Below are positions 9,077 through 21,215 of a stretch of DNA of 64,000 bases, piece after piece; position 1 is the stretch's first letter, and the number at the start of each line of letters is the position of its first letter. Source of the stretch: Myrica gale (lineage: Eukaryota > Streptophyta > Magnoliopsida > Fagales > Myricaceae). The translations under genes were made by a program, and so were the position numbers. The notes beneath the pieces were generated by a model that saw only the letters and a program-made list of their open reading frames with translations, was not told the DNA's origin and did no database searches. Location of the stretch: NCBI GenBank assembly GCA_963930655.1, contig OZ005600.1, forward strand, positions 14,263,501-14,327,500. Reading direction: 5' to 3'.

Positions 9077-11490
9077 ATTATTATTAAAATCAGACATCTT
9101 ATATATTGAAAAGAAAAGACGAATAAAAGAGGAAAAAACCAACAAAAGGAAAAACCACAAGAACCTATGTTTATAAAAAAAAACTACAATAAAACTAAGA
9201 CACAAAGGAAACTATGGTGGCTTAGCGCCATTATATTTCCACAGGCCACATTAAGAAGGAAAGAAACTGGAATATCTCCTGAAAATGAGTTGGCAGCCTA
9301 CCAGGCTGCTAGAGAATGAGCTGCAGAATTTTCAGCTCGAGAAATCTTCGAAGTGGAAAAAAACGGAATACCTAGGATGAACTGATGGAGATTCAGAATA
9401 ACCGAAGCAATCTTCCAAGGTAGAAAAGAGGAACAAGAGGATCCTCCTAATTGAGAGAGCAAAATACTCTCAATAACCGTCGCACAATCTCCCAATAGTA
9501 TTAAATTGGTAAGCTTGAGGTCAGAAGCTTTGGAAATTAAGGCCAACAAAGCCGCCTCAGATTCACCAATAAAGGGGTTCAATATTATCACAGATTTTTT
9601 ACCACGCACTTAGGATCTCACCATTGGAATTGAATAAAACAGCCGCACATGAAGAGAACAAAGGACGAATGGCAACATTGAAAGTGAGGCAATGATGAGC
9701 TCCATATAAGGTAACTGGAAGTTTGCGCAAAAGTCGTGGAGATGTCTGTCAAGTCCGTTTATTATGCTTTGCAAAAGGGTGCTGAGCATGCTGAGCAATG
9801 ACTTAGATATGCTCTTCAAATTTCAATGGCTGAGATTTGGCCACCTCAATTAAAATAATTTGACCCATCCCGACCCGTTCAGCTGTGAATGACCCGCGTT
9901 CTGGTGTGGACAAACGTTCGACCGCTACATGAAGCGATCGACCGCTACATGAACAGGTCGAACTCTACATGAACAGGTCGACCGCTCTCATTCGCGGGTC
10001 AGTAATAAAACGAGTCAAATTCGCGGGTCAGATTCATTAATTAAGGTGGTGTGTTATTAGCCCTTAGATCTTGAAAATTTAATCTTCACCGTTGCTCAGC
10101 ACCCTCAGCACCCTATTGCAAAGCATAATAACCGAACTCGATGTCTGCCAAGCGGTCAGATGTTCCTGATGAGAGGCAGTGATCTTCTTCAAAAGAGATG
10201 GAGGATCGATCCAAATATTCTCATGTAAAAGCTTACTTCTCGCTAACCACAAGAAGTCAAACATAATAGCTGCAAAGAATTGGAAAGAATGTCGATCATC
10301 CGTCGGGATAGCAAGCAGACGAGGAGGATCTAGAATATATGCAATCCAGTAGTGGATAGATAGACGAGGAAGCAACTCTACTTTCAAAGACCATGGAGAT
10401 AGTAACCAAATATACCGGGAATACGAACAAGAGAAAAGGAGATGATGTACGGATTCTGAACTACCGCCCCCTGGTAATGGGAAGAAAGTGATTGTGCTAA
10501 CCGTTGTTTAGTCGGCAAGATATCCCAGACAATCTTCCACAAAAGTAACTTCAGGCGATCATGCATATTCAAATTCCACATTTTCTTCCAGTCAATAGGA
10601 TGACCATTAGGCAAAGATGACAGTCAGGCAAACGAGATCTGTCTATATGCTGATTTAACCGTAAATTACCCTTTAGAATCCGGAGTCCACACCAATCTAT
10701 CAGCAGTATTTGACGGTGCAAGAGAAATTTGCAAGATTTGATCAACCGAATGGGCATCAAAATGCTCCCGAAGAAGACTGACTTTCCAAGAACGAGTGGT
10801 AATGTTAATAAAGTCGCTAACCCATGAAGCAGCTTATGAGGAAATAAGACCAAGCTGAGGGAGAGGTTTAAATGAAGGAAGAGTTGGAACCCAAGGGTCC
10901 TCCCAGGCCCGAATAGAAGTACCAGTACCCATCAAAAAGCAACTACCTTGTGCAAGAATTGGCCTCGCCTGTAGGAGCCCCTTCCAAAACCAAGAGGAGG
11001 AAGAGTTCCTATCAACAATGCATGAACTCAGCAACTTTGAGGTATTTGGCTCGAAAACATTTAACCCATGGCCGTTGAGACGTAGAGGACATCATCCAAC
11101 CCATTTTAGAAAGAAGAGCAAGATTCATTTCATGCACCGGTTTGAAACCCATACCTCCTTGAGATTTTGGTCTACAAATCATACTCTAAGATTGAAAAGA
11201 GATTATGGTTACAGTCTGTTTTATAAATCTTCTTACAAATCGACTGAGGTAGTAAGAAAGACGACATGCAGTAAATAGGAATAGATCGAAGAAGCCACAG
11301 ACTTGATCAGCATTGCCCTTCCTGCCTGAGATAAAAGTTTACCCTTCCAACCTGAATATTCTCAATGCAATGTTGAAGAGTTGCAAAAGCACTTGATTTA
11401 GAACGTGTCATAAATAAATGGAGGCCTAGATGTTGGGAAGGAGTCATAATCTTAAACCCAAAAAAAATCACATATGGCCCTCGCATAGGA
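9077..11490 (-). mobile_element. L1-type LINE A, 3' part (RT end, zf-RVT, RNase H)
   Basis: A plant L1-type LINE on the minus strand. From the 3' end inwards: an A-rich tail (T-rich here, 9070-9090), 3' UTR, a plant-type RNase H domain at about 9298-9700 (GESEAALLALISKASDLK, LLGDCATVIESI, ISRAENSAAHSLAAW), then a zf-RVT region at about 10390-10700 with WNLNMHDRLKLLLWKIVWDILPTKQRL, and the domain before it with ILAQGSCFLMGTGTSIRAWEDPW near 10880-10980. Frames are broken in many places. Its RT core continues at 17136-17590 beyond a nested Copia element. A small foldback repeat sits at 9841-10049. A possible 7-bp target repeat (tttaatt) stands at 9070-9076 and 17588-17594. Long dead. Confidence 0.8.
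9841..10049. repeat. 209-bp foldback element with a 20-bp tandem array
   Basis: The ends are inverted repeats of 13 bp, ccacctcaattaa and, reversed, ccaccttaattaa (12 of 13 match), followed by further complementary gaccc/gggtc words. Inside, at 9918-9997, a 20-bp unit (tcgaccgctacatgaacagg) is repeated four times with exact 20-bp spacing and a few changes. It interrupts the RNase H/zf-RVT part of LINE A, so it probably is a small inserted MITE. No clear target duplication was found. Confidence 0.5.
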
Positions 11491-11495
11491 GGTAG

Positions 11496-11952
11496 TGTTG
11501 AGCACAGAACAAAAATAACAAACACAAGGAAGCCAAAAATTTAACGTGGTTCGGCAATGTGCCTACGTCCACAGAGGAGAGAAATTTTGATTTCAACAAA
11601 TCAAATTTTACAGCTCTCAACTCTCAAATCTCACTGTAGCAATTTTCTTCTTCCACTCTCTCAATTCCCTCACTGCAATTCGCACCTCTTACAATTTTTC
11701 TCATTCACGTTACATGTATTTATAGAGGAGGAACATGAGTGTGAAAACTGATAACAAATCTATCAGTTTTTGCGGTGGCGTGCAATCCTTCACCTGCAGC
11801 TCATAAATGTCTTGGCTGCTGCAGACGATGGAGTGCACGCTGATGCTGGCCAAAATTCGTCTGCTGTAACACATTAACTACTCAGTCGGTTTTTTATCAA
11901 AGTTTGCAAGCCGCAAACTTTGACTTTGTAGGCATAGAATGCGACACCTACA
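11496..11952 (-). repeat. 3' LTR of the Tnt1-like element
   Basis: Begins tgttgagcac and ends gacacctaca, as does the partner at 16654-17130. Preceded by ggtag (11491-11495). The adjoining internal sequence is the reversed polypurine tract (tctccccctc), which fixes the element on the minus strand. Confidence 0.92.
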
Positions 11953-14900
11953 ATTCTCCCCCTCAATGCCTACAAGAGGAGAATGTGTCCTGCATCAATC
12001 AGTGGGAAGTGTTCATCCCAGCTATGTCTCTACATAGCTCGAGCTTCTCACGAGTGACCACCTTCGTCAACATGTCTGCTGGATTCTCTTATGTGTGGAT
12101 CTTCACAAGCTTCAATAACTGTTGCTCCATCACTTCGTGTATCCAGTGATAACGAATGTCAATATGTTTTGTGCGGGAATGGTACATTGAATTTTTGCTC
12201 AAGTCCAGAGCACTCTGACTATCACAATGTACCTTGTATTCCTTTTGACTGATTCCCAACTCTTGGAGAAACCGCTTTAACCACAACATTTCCTTCCCAG
12301 CTTCCGCTGCAGCAATGTACTCTGCTTCTGTTGTGGATAAAGCTACACATTTCTATAATCTGGACTGCCATGAGACAACTCCCCCAGAAAATGTGTAAAT
12401 GAATCCTGATGTAAATTTTCTTCCATCAAGATCATCAGCCATATCTGAGTCTGTATATCCTTCCAAGATTGGATCAGCTCCCCCGAAACATAAACATAGC
12501 TTCGACGTACCTTTAAGGTACCTGAGAATCCACTTGACCGCTTCCCAATATTCCTTTCCTGGGTTGGAAAGAAATCGGCTCACGACTCCAACAGCGTGAG
12601 CGATGTCAGGTCTCGTACACACCATTGCGTACATAAGACTGCCAACAGCTGAAGAGTAGGAGACTGCATCCATCTCTTCAACATTTTCCCTCGATGAGGG
12701 ACATGAGCTCTTGCTCAATTTAAAATGACTAGCCAGTGGATTACTGACTGCATAGCATTTTCCATGTTGAACCGTTTGATCACTTGTTCAACATATCTCT
12801 CCTGTGACAACCATAGTTTCTTCGCTTTCCTGTCACGAACAATCTTCATGCCCAATATCTGCTGGGCTGGTCCTAAGTCCTTCATGTCAAAGAACTTAGA
12901 GAGATCTGTCTTCAACTTGCTGATTATGGATGCATCTTGTCAAACTATCAGCATATCATCAACATAAAGCAGGAGGGTAATGAAATTACCATCTGGGAAT
13001 TTACGAATATAGACACATTGGTCTGCAGCAGTCCTTCTGTAGTCATGACTCACCATAAACGAGTCAAACTTCTTGTACCACTATCGGGGAGCCTGATTAA
13101 GACCATAGAGACTCTTATTCAACTTGCAGACCAAGTGTTCCTTCCCATGAACTTCAAAACCTTCTGGCTGCTCCATGTATATCTCTTCTTTGAGATCTCC
13201 GTGAAGAAATGATGTCTTCATATCCATTTGTTCAAGCTCCAAGTCTAGACTGGCAACCAATCCGAGTACAACTCGAATTAAGGTCATCTTCACTACAAGT
13301 GAGAATATCTCGTCAAAGTCAATTCATTTCTTCTGTTGGAAACCTTTGACGACCAAACGAGCTTTGTACTTCACCTGCTTGCCATCGTTCTTCAGCTTGA
13401 ATATCCATTTATTCTTCAATGCTTTCTTGCCCTTCGGCAGCTTCACCAACTCATACGTCTGATTCTTTTGCAAGGAACTCATCTCTTCTTGCATTGCTTG
13501 AATCCATCTGACTTTATCTGTATGAGTTTTTGCTTCATGAAAGCTTTCTGGCTCCCCCTCATCAGTAAGAAGAATATAATCTGATTCCGGATATCTCCGT
13601 GATGGAATCAGCAACCGGCCTCTCGTCGATCTGTTCTGTTGAGGCTCGTCAACTGGAGGAAGTTCTTCATTATCTGATTGTTGTGATGAAGCAGCTTCTG
13701 GTGGAGTGGAAATCTGCTCCCCCTGCTCAACACCCTCTTCATCATCAACTTCCTCTTCTTCTTCTGGGGATCCTTCCTGTATTTCTTCAGTATCTGTGGT
13801 AGACTGGAACGACGCAGGACTGATAACAGTATCTTGAGCACTTGCACTGTTTTCACTTGGGTTTGTTGATCTTTTGAAGCTACCATATAACTCAGTTTCA
13901 TGGAACACAATGTCCCTGCTTCTGATGACCTTTTTCGCTTCTGGATCCCAAAGTCTGTATCCAAATTCTTCATCTCCGTATCCAATAAAAATACACGGAG
14001 TGGACTTGACATCAAGTTTCTGCCTCTGCTCCTTGGATACGTGTGCAAATGCTTTGCACCCAAATACTCTCAGATGAGAGTAGGAGATCTTATGACCAGA
14101 CCACACCATCTCCGGAACGTCAAACTTCAACGGTACAGATGGTGTTCTGTTGATCAGGTAACAGGCTGCACGAACTGCTTCACCCCAGAATGGCTTAGGT
14201 AACTTGGTCATACTAAGCATACATCTAGTTCGTTCTACAATGGTCTGATTCATCCTTTCGGCTACACCATTGTGTTGTGGGGTGCGTGGGACCGTCTTCT
14301 CATGTCTGATGCCATGGCCAGAGCAGTATGCTCTGAACTCCCTGGAAATGTACTCGCCTCCATTGTCTGTCCGGAGGCACTTCAACTTCTTTCCAGTTTC
14401 TCTTTCCACCATTGCGTGAAAGTTTTTGAACTGCTCAAAAACTTGGTCCTTCGTTCTCAAGAAATACACCCACACTTTACGTGAAGCATCATCAATAAAT
14501 GTAACAAAATACCTGTTACCGCCCAAAGACTCCACCTCTAAGGGATCACATACATCAGAGTGTACTAAGCTCAACAACTCTGATCTTTTACTGGCAGATG
14601 TACTGAATGAGACTCGATGTTGCTTACCAAACGAGCAATGCTCACAAGGGTTTAGTGCTGTACCTTTATTGATTGTGATAAGCGCCTTCTTTGCCAGTGT
14701 AAACAACCCTTTTTCACTCATGTGACCGAGTCTCTCGTGCCACAGATTTGGAGATGCCTCATCTTGAACTGCATTGAGGCTATCAGTGCATATCTTCACA
14801 TGGGTCTTGTATAAAGTGTCGCAGATATGTCCACAGGTGACAACCATGGTGCCTTTCTTCAGCTTCCAAACACCATTGCCAAAGTGGTTGTCGTAGCCCA

Positions 14901-16653
14901 GTCGATCAAGGGTTGTTCCGGATATCAAATTTAACCGAAGGTCGGGCACATGTCGAACGTCTTTCAACACCATGGTACAACCAATATTTGTCTTTATACG
15001 AACATCGCCAATACCCGCGATCTTTGAGGAACTGGTGTTACCCATCCTCACTGTACCATAATCTCCGGTTGTATACGTGGTAAAGAAATCACTGCGAGGA
15101 GTGGCGTGGTAGGACGCTGCTGTGTCTACCACCCATTCTGCATCCTGACTCGCAACATGGAGACATTCATCTTCATCGGTGGAGAGTAATGCACAATCTC
15201 CTGGAATGGTGACTAATGCTTCACCATCGGCCTTCTTTGACTGGTTGCTGGATTGGCCTTGTTCCCGTTGTAACTTCCGGCAGTTCCTTTTAATGTGGCC
15301 TTCGATGTCACAGTGGAAACATTTTATCTTGCCCTTTTGATGATAACTGCCGAGATTCTGGGATCTGCCTCTGCTCTTGCTCCTGCCTCTACTTCTCCCT
15401 CTACCACCTTGCTGGTGCCTTCCTTCAGTTACGAAGGCATGTGACAGGTCCATACCAGCCTCTTTTCTTCTGGCTTCCTCATTAAACAAGGCATTCTTCA
15501 CCATCACCATGGTAAGTTTGCCGTCTGGAGCCGAATTGCTAAGGGAGACCACCAACGTCTCCCAACTGTCTGGTAGCGAACTGAGAAGCAGTAGAGCTTG
15601 TTCTTCATCGCCAAGATTCAACGCTACGGTTGAAAGTTGGTTCACTAGGTTTTGAAACTCACTGGTGTGCTCAGCAACAGAGGTGCCGCTCTTCAACTTC
15701 AAGTTTACAAGGCGTCTCATTAAGAGAGCCTTATTCCGAGCGGTCTTGGCCTGGTACATGTTGTCCAGCTTTTGCCAAAGAGTATAAGCGTCTGTCTCCT
15801 GTGCAACATGATGGAATACACTATGGTCGATCCATTGTCTGATCTGACCAATAGTTTTCTTATTCGACTTTTTTCAATCTTTTTTCGGCGTCTCGTCTGC
15901 TTTTAATCCTTCCTCTTCTATTGGATCGAATAGATTCTTGCAATTTAGAAGATCTTCCATCCGAGGTCTCTAGATGGTGTAGTTGGTCGCCGTAAGTTTG
16001 ATCATTGCACTAGAACTTGAATCCTCCGTGGATTCTGCCTTTAACACTAGCTCAAATGGCTTGTTTCTCTACGTTAGGAGTTGAATCTCGCAAAACGGAG
16101 CCCGCCGTTGCGTCCGGAACGGTCGAAATAGCTAGAAACAGGTCCGACCCGGCCCAAAAAGGACAAAAATTGGGCCCAAAATGGACAAAACTCGAAACTA
16201 GAATATTCCCTCCAGAAACGGAATATTCCGTTAACTATAACGGAATATGCTGACGGCGTTAACAGATTCTGTTAACAGTAACTCGACGAGTTAACTCGTG
16301 GACTCGGTATAAACTCGGTCGACTCGGCGAGTTGACCCGGTTAACTCGGTCAGGATCCGAACCGTTTCCGAAAAACCGAACCAGATTATACGAACCGCAC
16401 CGACCCGGAGAGAGGAAGGAGCGTGGGAGCGCGTGAAGAAGATTCTCGGCAGCTAATGGCGCGTGGTGGCGCATGAAAGAAAGTGGGCCAGGCGCAGTGA
16501 CTTCTACCGGCGCGTGGCGGCGTGTGCAGCCTTTCTGTGGCCTCTGGTTTGTACCGTTGTGCTCGTCTCTTCACGAGGAATCTCCAGCTATGTCCAAAAT
16601 TGGATTTGGACGTAGATAAGACCTCGACCAAATTCACCAGCTTTGATACCACT

Positions 16654-17130
16654 TGTTGAGCACAAAAAAAAAATAACAAACACAAGGAGGCCAAAAATTT
16701 AACGTGGTTCGGCAATGTGCCTACGTCCACAGAGGAGAGAAATTTTGATTTCAACAAATTAGATTTTACAACTTTCAACTCTCAAATCTCACGGCAGCAA
16801 TTTTCTTCTTTCACTCTCTCAATTCCCTCACTGCAATTCGCACCTCTCACAATTTTTCTCCGCACACACTGTCTTCTCTCATTCACGTTACATGTATTTA
16901 TAGAGGAGGAACATGAGTGTGAAAACTGATAACAAATCTATCAGTTTTTGCGGTGGCGTGCAATCCTTCACCTGCAGCTCATAAATGTCTTGGCTGCTGC
17001 AGACGATGGAGTGCACGCTGATGTTGACCGAAATTCGTCTGCTGCAACACATTAACTGCTCAGTCGGTTTTTGATCAAAGTTTGCAAGCCGCAAACTTTG
17101 ACTTTGTAGGCATAGAATGCGACACCTACA
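16654..17130 (-). repeat. 5' LTR of the Tnt1-like element
   Basis: Partner of 11496-11952, about 96% identical by eye and 20 bp longer. The second ggtag target repeat follows at 17131-17135. The tRNA primer site abuts its inner edge. Confidence 0.92.
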
Positions 17131-17135
17131 GGTAG

Positions 17136-17590
17136 GAGTATTCTGAGTAACGAAGATAGAGGATTTCCCAGCATTTGGCGATTGACCAGACAACTGCGAG
17201 AATAAATCCAAACATAAATTGATATTCCAAGCCTGGGTTGCAAGTCCAAAAAGAAGCAAATCATCAGCATAAAGTAGATGAGTGATTGATGGACCACTTG
17301 GATTCAAACGAATCCCATCAATCAAGGAGAGATAATGAGTCTTATCAAGTAAGTAAATGAGATAAAATTATCATGCCTATAACAAACAAAAATGGAGATA
17401 AAGGATCTCCTTGACACAGGCCTCTGGATGGAACAATGAAACCAAATTGGCTGCCATTAAGAAGAATTGAGTAGGAGACCGATGAAAGACACTCCTTAAT
17501 CCAGTTTATCGAACGAGGGCTAAAGCCAAACATTTTGAGAGCTAGGAGAAAAAAAGCTTATTTCATTCTATCATAGGCCTTGGACAATTT
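17136..17590 (-). mobile_element. L1-type LINE A, RT core, 5'-truncated
   Basis: Continuation of the LINE at 9077-11490. On the minus strand it reads KAYDRM near 17575, then SRGLCQGDPLSPFLFVIG near 17370-17440 and THLLYADDLLLFG near 17240-17290, the RT core with its YADD metal-binding motif. The element stops just upstream of KAYDR, so it was 5'-truncated on insertion, and the duplicated wound-protein flank resumes at once. Confidence 0.85.
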
Positions 17591-18063
17591 AATTGTTGAA
17601 GTATGTCCCCTAACTTGGCAAGTTTCTGAACTACGTTAATGTTATGGATACCAACATCAGGGTGTCCATGGTCCTTTGGAGAGTGCTTAAAAATATCAGA
17701 GGATAAAAAGTTCTAAAACAATGCACATACTAATTTCGCACCCAAATTTGTCACATGGCCGGTCTTGTTTCGATTGAGATTTTTGAAAAAGTTGTTAGAA
17801 TTTATAAAAGAAGAGTACGAAAAAAATTTCAATTTTTTCTTTTGTAAATTCAAAAGCTATCTGGAGAAAATATTTAGTATATATATATTTTTTAATTTGA
17901 TTTATTTTTTGGTATTCCCTTACTGCTCAGAAATCTTGATTTTACTATTCACGCTCTTTTTAAACTGACTATCCTCCTTCGGCTGATTAGAATTTAGACC
18001 TTCGATTGGGACCCAACAGCTCAAGTTCATGACTTTCACAAGAACTCCTCTGATTGCTTCGTT
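17588..18063 (-). pseudogene. Wound-induced protein gene copy, 3' flank and last codons only
   Basis: Matches 2133-2640 in order: ttaattgttgaag, cccctaac, tttctgaactacgtta, ggataaaaagttc, then the family coding end. Reading minus, the last part corresponds to the ESLRKVMYLSCWGPN end of the intact gene at 2550-2816, with changes. Only about 70 bp of coding sequence remain before the match stops, where VPS18-like sequence begins. It is a fragment of a duplicated WIP locus. Confidence 0.65.
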
Positions 18064-18713
18064 TTGATCCTGATCGAACGGCTATAATTGGCCAGCGTCT
18101 GAAGCAAATCATGCCCACCGGAGACTGGAGAGGAGCCGGAACCTCGTAACGACAACAACTGTTTGTGTATTGTCTGTAATTAGCTCCTCTCCAATACATA
18201 TTTCTCAACTTTGATCGCTGTAAGCCCTCCTCGGGTGGTTCGTCGCTGGTATAGGTCTTGGAATCCTTGGATTTCAAAGATGGATACAGGGAGACAGGTA
18301 TTCTCGGTGGTATTCTCGGTAGATCTTCTAGAAAGGTAAGCGGCGAAAGGGCGCGGGGTTATCACGTGCATGGCCGCCGGAAATGACGTTATTGTGTTGG
18401 GCACTAGTAAAGGATGGGTCATTCGCCACGATTTCGGAGTCGGAGACTCTTACGGTTCGTTCTTTTCCCATTTTACTTTCTGTTTCCAGGGTCTAATTTT
18501 AAGCGTACTGGCGTTTGTTACATCCTAAATGTATGCTAGGAAGGGGAATTTGATTCTGAATGGAATTTCACTTTTTTGTTTGGTTCACTTGGTATGCTTG
18601 AATGCTGTCTTGCCGTTGAAATAAGAATTCATCGTCTTATAAGATTGCTTTAATAATCAATTTATTTCTCTTTAGTATTCGTTGTTTACTGTGCTCGGTT
18701 GGTTGTAGGAAAT

Positions 18714-21215
18714 CTTTTTTTTTTTTAATAAGTAAGACAATTTTATTGAAAGAAAAATAAATAGAATGAACAGTACAAAGACTATAATGAGAGCTATAGA
18801 CCAAATAAATTAGAAAACTAATGAAATCTAAAAACTCCGAAAAGGGAGAACCCAACATAGCATTCACCCACAAGAATAAAGACTAAAAAAATTGCCCCTC
18901 AGACCCTCCATGGACACAGCCACACCCTCAAAACATCTCTCATTTCTCTCTCTCCATAAATTCCACCAAATACAAGTAGGGATCATTATCCAAATAGTTA
19001 AGGCCCCAGGGTCATTAAAATCATTTTTCCAGCACAACAAAACATCAGCTACCCTCCTAGGCATCACCCAATTATAGTCCATAATAGAAAGCACTAAGGA
19101 CCACAACTCCCTAGCAACCAAACAGTGCAGCAAAATGTGCTCAGCAGACTCTCCATCACATATGCAAATATAGCACCAATCTAGCACATTCACACGCCTC
19201 CTTCTCAAGTTGTCAGTGGTAAGGATTCTTCCATAGGTGGCTTCCCAAACAAAGAAAGACGCCCTAGGCGGGGCTAAAGACCTCCAAATCTGTCTCTGAG
19301 AAAACACAATTCTTAGATCTCACCCATCTCAACTTGTCTTCAACATGACTCCTCAAAACTTTAGAGTAAAGTAAAGAGAAGAGTGCCGAAAACTCCTCCA
19401 ACTCCCCCAATCATTAGCCCTCCTAACAAATTGAATATTCCACGAAGAACTCTCGGAACCCCTCTCCAAGCAGTCCGCAACCATAGCATTTTTATTGCAT
19501 GCTAGAGAAAACAAAAAAGGAACATCTCCTTTAAGGATCTCTCACCGCACCAAAGATCCTTTCAAAAATGGACTCTCATGCCACATCCCACCTCAAAATG
19601 GATGTTCTCAGCAAAGGAATCACATCCTTTGCTAATATTATTCCAAAGACCAACACCATAAGAGCCATTGCATACAAGAGTGTTCCACCCACCCAAAGCA
19701 CAATCGTATTTCCCCATGATAACAATCCTCCACAAGCCATCTCACTCAACCCTGAACAGCCAAAGCCATTTCCCAAGAAGGACCCTATTAAACAAGGCAA
19801 GCATTCTCAAACCCAACCCACCACAACTAATAGGAGAACACACTTTCTCCCACTTCCCCATAAAAAATCTCTCTGAATCTTTTCCAACCTATTAGCCACC
19901 GCAGCAGGAATAGGAAAAAGTGACAAAAAATAAGTAGGGAGACAAGAAAGAGGGGAATTGACCAACGTGATTCTACCACCCTTGGAGAGATAACATCGTT
20001 TCCAACTCGCCCATCTCCTATCCGTCCTCTCGATAATATCACTCCAAAGGCGAGAACATTTGAAGGTAGCCCCAATGGAAGGCCCAGATAAGTGATAGGC
20101 AAAGAAACAACCCGACAACCCAAAATAGTAGCCAAATCATGCACATTAACAACGTTACCAATAAGGATGACTTCGGACTTGGAGAGATTAATCTTCAAAC
20201 CCGACACCGCCTCAAAACAAAGGAGAAGGCAACGAAGATTTCGGAATTGACCCTCATCAGCCCCACAAAGAATGAGAGTGTCATCCACAAATAATAAATA
20301 AGATATGCTCACCCCGCCTCTTCCACCGACACCAACATCGAACCCTTCAATGGAACCATTACCAACCAACACCTTCATCATCCTACTGAACGCTTCCATG
20401 ACAATAACGAACAACAAAGGTGAAAGGGGATCACCTTAACGCAACCTACGAGACCCACCAAAAAAACTATCGGGAGATCCATTCACAACCACCAAATATT
20501 TTACGGTCGAGATGCAGAATTCGATCCAGCTGCACCACCTAGCCCCAAAGCCACACCTCCTGAAGAGGTATAAAAGGAATCTCCAATTCACGCGGCCATA
20601 CGCCTTGTGAACATCCAATTTGCAAATCATGTCCTGGATGTTGGAGCGCATCCTAGAGTCAATGCACTCATTAGCAATGAGAACATAATCCAAAATTTGT
20701 CTACCTTGCACAAACGCGTTCTGAGAAGGCGAGATGATACCACCCAAGACCACCTTCAACCTATTCGCCAACACCTTGGCCAGTATTTTGTAACCCCACC
20801 CACAAGGCTGATTGGACGAAAATCCTTCAACTCAACCGCTCCCACTTTCTTTGGAATCAACACAATGAAGGTTGCATTAAGGCTTATGACAAACTTCCGA
20901 TCTGTGAAACTCATTAAACATAGATAGGACATCACCCTTGATCACCTCTCAACAAGATTGAAAGAAAGCAAGAGTAAAACCATCCAGGTCCGGTGCCTTG
21001 TCCCCATTAAGACTCCTCACCACCCCAACCACTTCCTCCTCCTCAAAGGGCCTTTCGAGCCAATCCGCGTCAACCCCGGAAATGGAATCGAAAGCCAAAT
21101 CTTCCAAAAGAGGTCTCCAAGAGAAAGACTCCTTAATCAGGGAACAATAATAGCTGACAATCTCCTCATAAATACTCTCCTGATCCTCCAAAGTGTTTCC
21201 AAAGTACAACTCTAA
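18714..21215 (-). mobile_element. L1-type LINE B in VPS18 intron 1, 5'-truncated
   Basis: Minus-strand LINE starting with its tail as a T-run (18714-18727). It then has a 3' UTR, a zf-RVT domain at 18870-19307 (PPRASFFVWEATYGRILTTD, CYICICDGESAEHILLHC) and RT at about 19830-21210 ([50 protein letters not shown]). The catalytic box reads FVDD, as in many plant LINEs. Endonuclease and ORF1 are absent, as from ordinary 5' truncation. Several frame changes split the RT. I could not find a clean target duplication. It differs from LINE A in sequence. Confidence 0.85.

Larger units (their letters stand above)
11491..17135 (-). mobile_element. Ty1/Copia element, Tork lineage, Tnt1-like, with both LTRs and 5-bp TSD
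   Basis: A near full-length LTR retrotransposon on the minus strand, inserted into LINE A. The element is 11496-17130 and is flanked by ggtag on both sides. LTRs are 457 and 477 bp. The primer site next to the 5' LTR (about 16638-16653) matches initiator Met-tRNA (tggtatcaaag); a purine-rich tract borders the 3' LTR. Parts in order: gag with a CCHC knuckle (CFHCDIEGHIKRNC), protease (WVVDTAASYHATP), integrase and its C-terminal region, together about 13.3-15.8 kb, then RT and RNase H at about 12.1-13.3 kb. Wording of protease and integrase is very like tobacco Tnt1. The coding region carries a handful of breaks. The LTRs differ at roughly 17 positions plus one 20-bp gap, about 96% identity, so it is fairly young. 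Confidence 0.92.

Noticed and set aside
11557-11751. Plus-strand frame repeated at 16717-16929 with the same C-terminal residues
   Set aside because: It lies in the two LTRs, antisense to the element. The repetition reflects the LTR pair, not a duplicated gene.
16386-16778. Minus-strand frame of 130 codons
   Set aside because: Spans the LTR edge, primer site and untranslated leader of the Copia element; no gag character.
19568-19895. Plus-strand frames of 75-102 codons
   Set aside because: Antisense shadows of the LINE B reverse transcriptase region.
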